Of a DNA stretch of 10,514 nucleotides, positions 1 through 6,225 are shown piece by piece. The position numbers and the translations under genes are program-made. The DNA comes from Thermoflexales bacterium (GTDB lineage Bacteria > Chloroflexota > Anaerolineae > Fen-1058). Below the pieces are notes generated by a model. It had not been told where the DNA came from, did no database searches, and saw only the letters and a program-made list of their open reading frames with translations. Position 1 is the stretch's first letter, and every line of letters begins with the position of its first letter. The stretch spans positions 1 to 10,514 of the forward strand of contig JAGOBP010000088.1 of assembly GCA_017999195.1 (NCBI GenBank). The letters are read 5' to 3'.

Positions 1-1
1 G

Positions 2-214
2 GTTGGTCAGATTCAGGCGGTCGTCAAGGCTGCACCGATGGATGCCTTGCTCCAAATCCAGATGGACAGTAACCGAGTGTTGGCAACTTTGCCACAAGAA
101 CCCCTCATTTCGATACTGGCAATCGGGCAGTTCGTGAGCGCCCTGGTTATCTTGAAGACCGTGTGGGACGCTATGGCCGCGCCGCATGCCCCGGCTATTG
201 CGCAAATCAATTGA
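2..214 (+). CDS. C-terminal fragment of an unrecognised protein
   Basis: An open frame enters from the left edge and runs 70 codons to a TGA, ending 16 nt before udk. The family is not recognised. The visible part has an amphipathic stretch with a Met-Gln-Met-rich patch (about fragment residues 13-24), then a roughly 17-residue hydrophobic run (about residues 35-54, starting ILAIGQFVSALVI) that could be a membrane segment or a buried helix, then a short Ala/Pro-rich tail (PHAPAIAQIN). Coding status rests on the open frame, plausible codon use and the tidy stop just ahead of the next gene. A reverse-strand frame is also open across most of this stretch, so confidence is moderate. The start and most of the gene lie outside the window. 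Confidence 0.5.
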   Translation, partial: VGQIQAVVKAAPMDALLQIQMDSNRVLATLPQEPLISILAIGQFVSALVILKTVWDAMAAPHAPAIAQIN

Positions 215-216
215 GG

Positions 217-222
217 TATAAT
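217..222 (+). promoter_or_regulatory. Candidate -10 box for udk (possible leaderless start)
   Basis: A perfect TATAAT lies with its last base 8 nt before the first base of the udk ATG. With the usual 6-8 nt from -10 box to transcription start, the RNA would begin at or within a base or two of the start codon, giving a leaderless message. No good -35 box at 16-18 nt spacing is visible, and no extended -10 TG is present. The alternative is translation from GAGG (213-216), which sits rather far (14 nt) from the ATG. Confidence 0.4.
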
Positions 223-230
223 CGCACGCG

Positions 231-860
231 ATGAAAAATCATCCAGTTACCATTGCTGTTGCAGGCGGCACCGGGTCGGGCAAGACGACGGTGGCCGAAG
301 AGATTTTGAAGCGGGTCGGGGCCGATCGGATTGCGTACCTTCAGCACGATTCGTACTATTTTGATCGCGCTCTGATGCCGCTCGATCCGCGCAACTTGCC
401 TAACTTCGATCATCCCAACTCAGTCGAAACGGATCTGTTGGTGAAACATCTGCGGCAGTTGAAGAGCGGCCATGCGGCGCAAGTGCCGCTGTATGATTTC
501 ACCACCGACAGCCGCCGGACGGAGACGCGCACCGTGCCACCCAGGCCGGTCATTCTGGTGGAAGGGCTGTTGATTTTCGCCGAGAAGAAATTGCGCGAAT
601 TATTCGACATCAAGATTTATGTGGATACGGACAGTGACATTCGCTTCATTCGACGCTTGCGGCGCGACATTGCGGAGCGCGGCCGCACGATGGACTCGGT
701 GATCGATCAGTATCTGAATACCGTGCGACCGATGCACCTGGAGTTTGTGGAGCCGAGCAAGCGGTACGCCGATATTATCATTCCCGAAGGCGGCTTCAAC
801 ACGGTGGCGCTGGATATGGTGGTGGCGCGCATCGAAGGGATGTTGCAGCCGCTGGCGTAA
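231..860 (+). CDS. udk: Uridine/cytidine kinase
   Basis: Phosphorylates uridine or cytidine to UMP or CMP with a nucleoside triphosphate, in cytosolic pyrimidine salvage. The 209-residue length is normal for bacterial Udk. The Walker A loop GGTGSGKT is at residues 12-19. The nucleoside-site motif QHDSYY is at 38-43, followed by NFDHPNSVETDLL at 58-70, VPLYDF at 85-90 and the hydrophobic strand VILVEGLLIF at 107-116 (Walker B position). The family signature DTDSDIRFIRRLRRDIAERGR follows just after. The ATG is chosen because it places the P-loop at the usual distance from the N-terminus. The next gene starts 1 nt after the stop, so the two are probably co-transcribed. Salvage of cytidine to CMP could feed the CTP needed by the CDP- and CMP-sugar enzymes downstream, but udk is a housekeeping gene and the link may be accidental. 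Confidence 0.95.
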   Translation: MKNHPVTIAVAGGTGSGKTTVAEEILKRVGADRIAYLQHDSYYFDRALMPLDPRNLPNFDHPNSVETDLLVKHLRQLKSGHAAQVPLYDFTTDSRRTETRTVPPRPVILVEGLLIFAEKKLRELFDIKIYVDTDSDIRFIRRLRRDIAERGRTMDSVIDQYLNTVRPMHLEFVEPSKRYADIIIPEGGFNTVALDMVVARIEGMLQPLA

Positions 861-861
861 G

Positions 862-1788
862 ATGGATGGTCGCGTGACGTGGACGCAGTCGCGGGTGCTG
901 ATAACGGGTGCGACCGGTTTCATCGGCCAGCGTATCAGTGCGCGATTGATTGAGTCGGGCGCGCAAGTTATTGGCCTGGGCAACGTCGCGTCCGAGGCGA
1001 CCGTGGCGGCCGGTGTGCGGCCTTGGGTTGCCGATGTGACCGATCGGGCCGCGATGATGGCCGCTTTGGCCGAGGTTCGGCCGACCCATGTGTTACATCT
1101 GGCGGCAGTCGGCGTCACCGATCCATTTGTGCCCATCGATTACGCTGAAAAGGTCAACGTCACAGGCACGCGGTACACGTTGGAGGCCAGCGCGGCGGTG
1201 GGTGTGCGGCGGTTGGTGCATGTCGGTACGGCGTATGAAAAGCCCGCCATTGAAGCCGCGCCGGCCTCGATCAACCCCTATGTCGCCACGAAGTTGGCGG
1301 CGTGGCGGTTGTGGCGTGAGTTTGTGCAAGCGACGGGCTTAAACTCGGTGGCGGTGCGGTTGTTTCATGTGTATGGGCCGGGGCAGCCGGAGCATGGCCT
1401 GATTCTGGCGGCGATCAAAGCGGCGCTGGCGCAGTCGCCGATGCGCATGACGGCGGGCGAGCAGCACCGCGATTTTGTGTATATCGATGATGTGGTGGAC
1501 GGCTTGATGGCTTGTTTGGCCGCGACCGATCATTGCGGTGAAACGCTCGATTTGGGGACCGGTACCAGCCGATCGGTCCGGGATGCCGTACAGGCCATCT
1601 TCCAATCGATCGGGCAGGCGGACACCCTGAAGGTCGAACTGCAAGCCTATCGCCCGCATGAATTCATGACCCTGCGGGCCGATCCTGAACCAATCGCCCA
1701 TGCTTGGGGCTGGCGCGCTCGGACCTCATTTGAGGCCGGGGTCGCCGCAACAATTGACTGGTATCGACAGTGTAGTTCCGACCGTTAA
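862..1788 (+). CDS. NAD(P)-dependent sugar epimerase/dehydratase/reductase (extended SDR)
   Basis: A nucleotide-sugar enzyme of the extended SDR family, 308 residues from the ATG directly after the udk stop. An in-frame start at 745 lies inside udk and yields an Arg/Trp-rich non-family leader, so it is rejected. The dinucleotide loop TGATGFIG is at residues 15-22, the acidic DVTD that follows strand 3 at 58-61, and HLAAVG at 79-84. The catalytic set is Thr123 (VHVGTAYE) with Tyr140 and Lys144 in NPYVATK. Substrate-side motifs are RLFHVYGPGQ at 166-175 and RDFVYIDD at 203-210. Its neighbour is an RfbH-type 3-dehydrase, and the length resembles CDP-abequose/paratose synthases (RfbJ/RfbS class), which reduce the 4-keto group after RfbH. 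This suggests a CDP-sugar 4-ketoreductase or epimerase. The longer CDP-glucose 4,6-dehydratases (RfbG) fit less well. Family assignment is firm; the exact reaction is not. Confidence 0.85.
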   Translation: MDGRVTWTQSRVLITGATGFIGQRISARLIESGAQVIGLGNVASEATVAAGVRPWVADVTDRAAMMAALAEVRPTHVLHLAAVGVTDPFVPIDYAEKVNVTGTRYTLEASAAVGVRRLVHVGTAYEKPAIEAAPASINPYVATKLAAWRLWREFVQATGLNSVAVRLFHVYGPGQPEHGLILAAIKAALAQSPMRMTAGEQHRDFVYIDDVVDGLMACLAATDHCGETLDLGTGTSRSVRDAVQAIFQSIGQADTLKVELQAYRPHEFMTLRADPEPIAHAWGWRARTSFEAGVAATIDWYRQCSSDR

Positions 1789-1798
1789 TCAGTGTGCG

Positions 1799-1811
1799 GT
1801 TAATTTTTAAC
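1799..1811. repeat. Small inverted repeat in the gap before the rfbH-like gene
   Basis: GTTAA-TTT-TTAAC is a perfect 5-bp inverted repeat around a 3-nt spacer, extendable by one G-T and one C-G pair. It lies in the 36-nt gap between the SDR gene and the rfbH-like gene. It is too AT-rich and short to be a convincing terminator and has no U-tract. It could be a weak operator or simply chance in an AT-rich spacer. Confidence 0.2.
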
Positions 1812-1824
1812 TGGGAATGTCGTT

Positions 1825-3147
1825 TTGAACGAGAACGCCGAGCGGTTACGCAATCAAATTCTTGAATTGGTCGCCGAGTATTACACCGAGGCGTTTCCGG
1901 CCAAAACGTTTGTGCCTGGTGAAACCACGGTGCCGGTGGCGGGTCGCGTATTTGATGCGGCCGACGTGCAGCATTTGGTCGATGCCTCGCTGGATTTCTG
2001 GTTGACGACGGGCCGCTTTGCCGATGAATTTGAGCACAATTTCGCGCGGGCGGTGGGTGTGCGACATGCGGTGCTGGTGAACTCTGGTTCATCGGCGAAT
2101 TTGCTGGCCTTGTCCGCGTTGACGTCGCCCAAGTTGGGTGAGCGGCGGTTGCGGCCCGGCGATGAAGTGGTGACCGTGGCGGCCGGTTTTGCGACAACGG
2201 TCAGCCCCATTCTTCAGAACAACCTCGTGCCCGTGTTCATCGACATCGAGTTGGGCACGTACAATTTGGATGTCGCTCAGCTGGAAGCCGCGATCGGGCC
2301 GCAGACGCGCGCGATTATGGTGGCCCATGCGCTGGGCAATCCGTTCAACCTGGACGCGGTGATGGCTGTCGCGCAGCGCCATAATTTGTGGGTGATTGAA
2401 GACAATTGCGATGCGCTGGGCGCGACGTATCGCGGCAAACCGACTGGCACGTTTGGCGATTTAGCGACCGTGAGTTTCTATCCGGCGCATCACATGACGA
2501 TGGGTGAGGGCGGTTGTGTCCTGACCGATCATCCGCGCTTGAAGACGCTGGTCGAGTCGTTCCGCGATTGGGGTCGCGATTGCTGGTGCAAGCCGGGCAA
2601 AGACAATACGTGCGGCAAACGTTTCAACTGGCAGTTGGGCGATTTGCCCAGCGGTTACGATCACAAATACATTTATTCGCATGTTGGCTACAACATGAAA
2701 GCAACCGACATGCAGGCGGCCATCGGCGTGGCGCAGTTGAAGAAATTGCCGGATTTTATCGCGGCGCGGCGACGCAACTGGCAGCGCCTGTATGAGCGAC
2801 TTAAGCCGTTGGAAGAGTTCTTTATTTTGCCGCAGGCCACCGAGCATTCCGAACCGAGTTGGTTTGGATTTGCGTTGACCATCCGTGAGACGGCGCCCTT
2901 TACTCGGCACGATTTGATTGATTTCCTCCAGCAGCGCAAAATCGATACGCGGTTGTTGTTCAGCGGCAACTTGACGCGGCAGCCGGCGTATCGCGATACC
3001 CACTATCGGGTGGTGGGAACGCTCGCCAACACCGATCGGGTGACGCAGGATGCGTTGTGGGTGGGCGTGTATCCGGGTTTAACGGACGCGATGTTGGATT
3101 ATGTGGGCGAGTCGTTTGAAGCGTTTGGACGCGAGCGGACTACTTAG
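1825..3147 (+). CDS. rfbH: CDP-4-keto-6-deoxy-D-glucose-3-dehydrase (E1/RfbH family)
   Basis: A PMP-dependent iron-sulfur enzyme of the DegT/DnrJ/EryC1 fold. It removes the 3-OH of CDP-4-keto-6-deoxyglucose on the way to 3,6-dideoxyhexoses (abequose, paratose, tyvelose, ascarylose). Length is 440 residues; the family is about 437. In place of the Schiff-base lysine the family's histidine is present in YPAHHMTMGEGG (His222; residues 219-230). Cysteines 195, 253, 255 and 263 give spacing C-X57-C-X1-C-X7-C, the arrangement described for the [2Fe-2S] site of E1, within EDNCDALGA and DCWCKPGKDNTCGK. Other motifs are VNSGSSANLLA at 85-95 and HVGYNMKATDMQAAIG at 286-301. The start is TTG at 1825: GGGA at 1813-1816 sits 8 nt upstream, and MNENAERLRNQILELVAEYY matches the family N-terminus. 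The reductase partner (RfbI/E3) is not in the window. Confidence 0.93.
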   Translation: MNENAERLRNQILELVAEYYTEAFPAKTFVPGETTVPVAGRVFDAADVQHLVDASLDFWLTTGRFADEFEHNFARAVGVRHAVLVNSGSSANLLALSALTSPKLGERRLRPGDEVVTVAAGFATTVSPILQNNLVPVFIDIELGTYNLDVAQLEAAIGPQTRAIMVAHALGNPFNLDAVMAVAQRHNLWVIEDNCDALGATYRGKPTGTFGDLATVSFYPAHHMTMGEGGCVLTDHPRLKTLVESFRDWGRDCWCKPGKDNTCGKRFNWQLGDLPSGYDHKYIYSHVGYNMKATDMQAAIGVAQLKKLPDFIAARRRNWQRLYERLKPLEEFFILPQATEHSEPSWFGFALTIRETAPFTRHDLIDFLQQRKIDTRLLFSGNLTRQPAYRDTHYRVVGTLANTDRVTQDALWVGVYPGLTDAMLDYVGESFEAFGRERTT

Positions 3148-3170
3148 CGTCCCCCCGACCGATCACTGGT

Positions 3171-3198
3171 TTGACAACTGGGCGAATTGAGTTAATAT
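3171..3198 (+). promoter_or_regulatory. Sigma-70-type promoter for the regulator and nonulosonate genes
   Basis: A perfect -35 hexamer TTGACA (3171-3176) is followed after 16 nt by TAATAT (3193-3198), which matches the -10 consensus at four of six positions including the first T-A and last A-T. AATATT at 17-nt spacing is an alternative reading. The predicted transcription start is near 3205, about 20 nt before the regulator's ATG. The promoter lies in the only sizeable gap (77 nt, AT-rich compared with its surroundings) between two gene blocks. It is therefore the best candidate for driving the regulator and, by read-through, the sugar genes from 3724 onward. Confidence 0.6.
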
Positions 3199-3211
3199 TC
3201 AAATATTGAAT
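3197..3211. promoter_or_regulatory. Candidate operator: inverted repeat over -10/+1
   Basis: ATTCAA-ATA-TTGAAT is a perfect 6-bp inverted repeat with a 3-nt spacer; two further A-T pairs outside are separated by one mismatch. It overlaps the end of the -10 box and the predicted transcription start, where a bound dimer would block RNA polymerase. The next gene encodes a winged-helix protein, so autoregulation is a natural reading. Base composition here is AT-rich, which makes short palindromes more likely by chance. Confidence 0.45.
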
Positions 3212-3224
3212 TTTGGAATGCAAT

Positions 3225-3692
3225 ATGCCCAGTACTGAACACGAACTCCGCATCCTGCAAGAAATCGAACGTAACCCTGCAACGACTCAGGCGACGCTGG
3301 CTGCGCAACTGGGCGTGGCAGTGGGCAGCGTCAATTGGTATGTCAAGCGGCTGATCAATAAGGGCTACATCAAGGTCACGCATTTAGAGCGCCGTAAACT
3401 GCACTACTTTCTCACACCAGCTGGACTGTCGCTGAAAGTTAAGCTGACCAAGAGCTATATGGATGTTTCGTTGCGGGTGTATCGCGAATTGCGGCAGGCG
3501 GCGCAGGCGTGCCTGGCCGAAGTGCGCAAGGCCGGCTATTCGGCCGTATGGCTTGACGGTGAAGATGAAGCTGCTGAGATCTTAAAGCTGACGTGCATTG
3601 AGCAGGGGATCAAAGTGGAGAAAAAGGCTCGCGTGCCGCTGATTCAAGCCGACGGTCAAGACTTTGAAGTGATTTGGCCGGACCAGGCATGA
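3225..3692 (+). CDS. MarR-like winged-helix regulator, exopolysaccharide-associated type
   Basis: A probable DNA-binding transcription regulator of 155 residues. The N-terminal winged helix spans about residues 6-65. The helix-turn-helix is around 20-45 (TTQATLAAQLGVAVGSVNWY) and the wing at 48-63, ending in YFLTPAGLSLK, which resembles MarR-family regulators found in exopolysaccharide operons. A helical linker (about 70-103) follows. The C-terminal 50 residues (GYSAVWLDGEDEAAEILKL, then QGIKV) look like a decayed Rossmann-type beta-alpha-beta unit and may sense a ligand; this part is inference. ATG 3225 is preferred over an in-frame TTG at 3213 because GGA at 3215-3217 stands 7 nt before it and the family starts close to the helix (STEHELRIL). 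It sits directly downstream of a promoter with an overlapping palindrome and 31 nt upstream of the Gfo/Idh gene, so it probably controls itself and the sugar genes. Confidence 0.8.
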   Translation: MPSTEHELRILQEIERNPATTQATLAAQLGVAVGSVNWYVKRLINKGYIKVTHLERRKLHYFLTPAGLSLKVKLTKSYMDVSLRVYRELRQAAQACLAEVRKAGYSAVWLDGEDEAAEILKLTCIEQGIKVEKKARVPLIQADGQDFEVIWPDQA

Positions 3693-3723
3693 GTAAATTG
3701 AAGGCACTGAACTGAGTCTGATT

Positions 3724-4707
3724 ATGCGCGCGCTATTAGTGGGGCTAGGCAGCATTGGGCGACGCCACCTGTCGAATCTGCGACAGATCGAGCCGGGCGC
3801 GTCGATCACAGTATGGCATCAGCACACACGCGCCGATGTCGTACCGGGGGCCGATCGGGTGGTGTACAGCCTGGAGGCTGCGCTCGCTGAGAAACCGGAG
3901 GTGGCGCTGATCGCCGGACCAGCGGTAACCCACATCGAAACTGGCCTGGCGCTGGCGCGTGAAGGTATCCACCTGTTTATCGAGAAGCCACTCGCCCATG
4001 ACGCACAACAGGTAGAGGCACTGATTGCCCTGTGTCATCAAAGTAATTTGATCATGATGGTGGGTTACAATCTGCGCTTCAGTGCGCCGCTGCGGGTGAT
4101 GCAGCAAGCCGCCAGTGACGGCCGCATCGGGCGGCTATTAGGCCTACGCGCGGAAGTGGGGCAGTATTTGCCAGATTGGCGCAAAGACACCGATTACCGG
4201 CAGGGCGTCAGTGCACGACGCGAGCTGGGCGGCGGAGCAATTCTGGAATTGAGCCATGAACTCGATTATGCACGGTGGCTGATGGGCGAAGTCAAAACGG
4301 TGAGCGCCCAGGCCGATCGGGTCGGCGACCTCGACATAGATGTCGAAGATCTGGCTGAAATCACGCTGCGCTTTCAAAGCGGTGCGATCGGTCAAGTGCA
4401 TGTCGATATGCTGCAACGCGCCGCCACGCGCGTGTGCCGGTTGATCGGTACCGAGGGAACGTTAACCTGGGATGCCATTGGCAATCAGGTCCGGTTGTTT
4501 GAGGCCGCGACCCAGACTTGGAGCGACCTGCACCCGGCTACGTCGATCGATCGCAATGCGATGTATGTGGCGGAATTGAAGCACTTTCTCGAATGCGTCG
4601 CGCAGCGAACGCCGCCGTTGATCGGCGGCGAAGATGGCTGGCGTGTTTTGCAAATTGCGCTCGCGGCCAAGCAGTCGGCCCGTGAGCAACGAGTGATCGA
4701 ACTGTGA
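3724..4707 (+). CDS. Gfo/Idh/MocA-family NAD(P)-dependent sugar oxidoreductase
   Basis: A cytosolic NAD(P)-dependent dehydrogenase of 327 residues, within the usual range. The N-terminal Rossmann loop GLGSIGRRH is at residues 7-15. AGPAVTH is at 64-70 and the family's EKP motif with the putative catalytic lysine is FIEKPLA at 85-91 (Lys88). GYNLRFS follows at 114-120. The C-terminal alpha/beta domain carries LGGGAILELSHELDYARWL (about 168-186), with His178 in the usual His-x-x-Asp position (Asp181). Members act on diverse sugars, inositols and nucleotide sugars, so the substrate cannot be read from sequence. Homologues of this kind recur beside neuA/ptmB genes in surface-glycan loci. Its stop overlaps the GTG of the cytidylyltransferase by 4 nt, which ties it to nonulosonate synthesis or modification. 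The ATG is chosen because it immediately precedes the Rossmann strand; the ribosome site is weak. Confidence 0.88.
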   Translation: MRALLVGLGSIGRRHLSNLRQIEPGASITVWHQHTRADVVPGADRVVYSLEAALAEKPEVALIAGPAVTHIETGLALAREGIHLFIEKPLAHDAQQVEALIALCHQSNLIMMVGYNLRFSAPLRVMQQAASDGRIGRLLGLRAEVGQYLPDWRKDTDYRQGVSARRELGGGAILELSHELDYARWLMGEVKTVSAQADRVGDLDIDVEDLAEITLRFQSGAIGQVHVDMLQRAATRVCRLIGTEGTLTWDAIGNQVRLFEAATQTWSDLHPATSIDRNAMYVAELKHFLECVAQRTPPLIGGEDGWRVLQIALAAKQSAREQRVIEL

Positions 4708-5411
4708 CTCCATACGTGGTAGGCGTGATTTTTGCGCGCGGTGGCTCCAAAGGTGTGCCGCGTAAGAACATCCGGCCGTTGAACGGCAAACCGTTGATTG
4801 CGTATGCGATTGAAACGGCGCACGCCAGTCGCTGGATTAAACGCACGTTTGTCTCCACCGACGACGAAGAGATTGCTGCGGTGGCGCGCGCCTACGGGGC
4901 AGAAGTGCCTTTTATGCGTCCGGCCGAACTGGCGCAAGATCGCACGCCGGAATGGCTGGCGTGGCAGCATGCGCTGCGAATGATTGAAGCGTTTGACCCG
5001 GCCCAACCGATCGACGCCTTTGTGTCGATTCCGCCGACCTCGCCGCTGCGGTCGGTGGAAGATGTCGATGCCTGCGTTCAATTGTTGCTCGATAGTGATG
5101 CCGACATGGTGGTGACGGTGCGACCCGCGGAGCGCAATCCATATTTCAACATGGTTACGCTGAGTGATGCCCATGACGCGCGTTTAGTCATCCCGCCGAG
5201 TGCGTCCATCGGGCGGCGGCAGGATGCACCCGTCGTGTACGACATGACGACGGTGGCCTACGCCGCGCGCCCCGCTTACGTATTGCACGCGAATTCGATT
5301 TTTGAGGGGCGTGTCAAAGCCGTGGTGGTGCCGACCGAACGCGCCATCGACATCGATACAGAAACCGACTTTCAGATCGCCGAAGTGTTGCTGAGTCTCG
5401 CTGGCCGGTGA
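4704..5411 (+). CDS. neuA: CMP-N-acylneuraminate cytidylyltransferase (NeuA/PtmB/LegF family)
   Basis: Activates a nine-carbon 2-keto acid (sialic, legionaminic or similar) with CTP, giving the CMP-sugar donor and pyrophosphate. Length is 235 residues, typical for the single-domain form. The nucleotide-binding signature ARGGSKGVPRKNI is at residues 11-23 (Arg12, Lys16 and Lys21 among the conserved basic positions). FVSTDDEEIAAVA is at 49-61, PPTSPLRSVEDVD at 110-122, and RRQDAPVVYDMTTVAY at 171-186. The metal-site motif AIDIDTETDF is at 214-223, with Asp216 and Asp218 in the positions of the metal ligands. The start is GTG, embedded in a GTGA overlap with the preceding stop. Sequence alone does not separate Neu5Ac from Leg5Ac7Ac or related acids, though the adjacent PtmA-like SDR is reminiscent of the Campylobacter flagellin legionaminic-acid locus. 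Confidence 0.9.
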   Translation: MTPYVVGVIFARGGSKGVPRKNIRPLNGKPLIAYAIETAHASRWIKRTFVSTDDEEIAAVARAYGAEVPFMRPAELAQDRTPEWLAWQHALRMIEAFDPAQPIDAFVSIPPTSPLRSVEDVDACVQLLLDSDADMVVTVRPAERNPYFNMVTLSDAHDARLVIPPSASIGRRQDAPVVYDMTTVAYAARPAYVLHANSIFEGRVKAVVVPTERAIDIDTETDFQIAEVLLSLAGR

Positions 5412-5421
5412 GGTTGACCGC

Positions 5422-6225
5422 ATGAAGTCGCTGAAAGAAATGATGAATCTGCAGGGCCGCGTCGCGCTGATCACGGGCGGGGCAGGGCACATTGGTGCGG
5501 CCATGGGCGAGGCATTGGCTGAACTGGGCGCGGCGATTGCGGTGCTCGATCTGGACGCGGCGGCGTGTCAGACCGTGGCCGATCGGCTGTATGGTGAATA
5601 CGGCGTGCCGACGCTGCCACTGCCAATCGATCTGAATGATGAGGCCGCTGTTCGTTCAGTTGCGGCCAGTGTACAACAACAATTCGGGCGATTGGATATT
5701 CTCATCAACAACGCGGCGCTGGTCGGCACATCCGATTTGAAAGGCTGGGCCACGCCGTTTGCGGAGCAATTGTCCGCAACCTGGCGCAAGGCGCTGGAAG
5801 TCAACCTCACAGCGCCGTTCGTGTTGATTCAGGCCTGCACTGAGGCACTAATGGCTTCGGGGCATGGCTCCATTATCAACGTCGGATCAATCTATGGCGT
5901 GGTTGGCCCGAACATGAATCTGTATAAGGGCACAGCCATGGGCAATCCGGCCGCGTATGGCGCAAGCAAAGGCGGCTTGATGCAATTGACGCGCTGGCTG
6001 GCGACCAATCTAGCGCCGGCCATCCGTGTGAACGCCATCACGCCGGGCGGGGTCTGGCGTAATCAAGCCGAGGCATTTGTCGAGCGCTACACAGCGTTGA
6101 CTCCGTTGGGTCGCATGGCGGTAGAGGATGATTTCAAAGGCGCGGTCGCTTATTTAGCCAGTGATCTGTCGGCCTATGTCACTGGCCACAATCTCATCAT
6201 CGACGGCGGATGGACCACATGGTAA
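5422..6225 (+). CDS. Short-chain dehydrogenase/reductase (PtmA-like)
   Basis: A classical SDR of 267 residues. The cofactor loop TGGAGHIG is at residues 18-25 and the acidic DLD after strand 2 (residues 43-45) suggests NAD(H). NNAA is at 96-99, the catalytic Ser156 lies in GSIYG, and Tyr179 with Lys183 in YGASK complete the active site. The C-terminus has the usual INPGG-like ITPGG at 206-210 and IIDGGWT at 259-265. An insertion between the catalytic Ser and Tyr (GPNMNLYKGTAMGNPAAYG) resembles PtmA-type SDRs found next to PtmB in flagellin or O-chain sugar loci. Its substrate in those systems is not settled, and I do not assign one here. GAGG at 5410-5413 lies 8 nt before the ATG, and the gap from neuA is 10 nt. 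Confidence 0.88.
   Translation: MKSLKEMMNLQGRVALITGGAGHIGAAMGEALAELGAAIAVLDLDAAACQTVADRLYGEYGVPTLPLPIDLNDEAAVRSVAASVQQQFGRLDILINNAALVGTSDLKGWATPFAEQLSATWRKALEVNLTAPFVLIQACTEALMASGHGSIINVGSIYGVVGPNMNLYKGTAMGNPAAYGASKGGLMQLTRWLATNLAPAIRVNAITPGGVWRNQAEAFVERYTALTPLGRMAVEDDFKGAVAYLASDLSAYVTGHNLIIDGGWTTW
6205..6209 (+). promoter_or_regulatory. Ribosome binding site deciding the neuB start
   Basis: GGCGG ends 9 nt before the ATG at 6219 but abuts the earlier in-frame ATG at 6210 with no spacer. This favours 6219 as the start of the synthase gene. Confidence 0.45.

Noticed and set aside
745..861. An in-frame upstream start that would lengthen the SDR gene by 39 residues into udk
   Set aside because: The added residues are rich in Arg, Trp and Ser and unlike any SDR N-terminus, and they lie fully inside udk. 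ATG 862 follows the udk stop directly and puts the GxxGxxG loop at the normal place.
1776..1811. Near direct repeat of CAGTGT plus (C)CGTTAAT / CGGTTAAT around the SDR stop
   Set aside because: The two units match only in part and overlap coding sequence; a single imperfect pair in an AT-rich spacer is not convincing as an operator or insertion footprint.
3148..3170. Possible transcription terminator after the rfbH-like gene
   Set aside because: The C-run and ACCGATCACTGGT do not form a stable stem followed by a T-tract, so no rho-independent terminator can be claimed.
3213..3224. TTG start for the regulator giving four extra residues (MECN)
   Set aside because: No ribosome site precedes it, it lies too close to the predicted transcription start, and the ATG at 3225 has GGA at a 7-nt distance.
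3689..3715. Eight-residue ORF overlapping the regulator stop (MSKLKALN)
   Set aside because: It begins with an ATGA overlap but is too short to be recognised, has no runs of regulatory codons and no attenuator hairpin beside it. A translational-coupling relay to the next gene is possible but cannot be supported.
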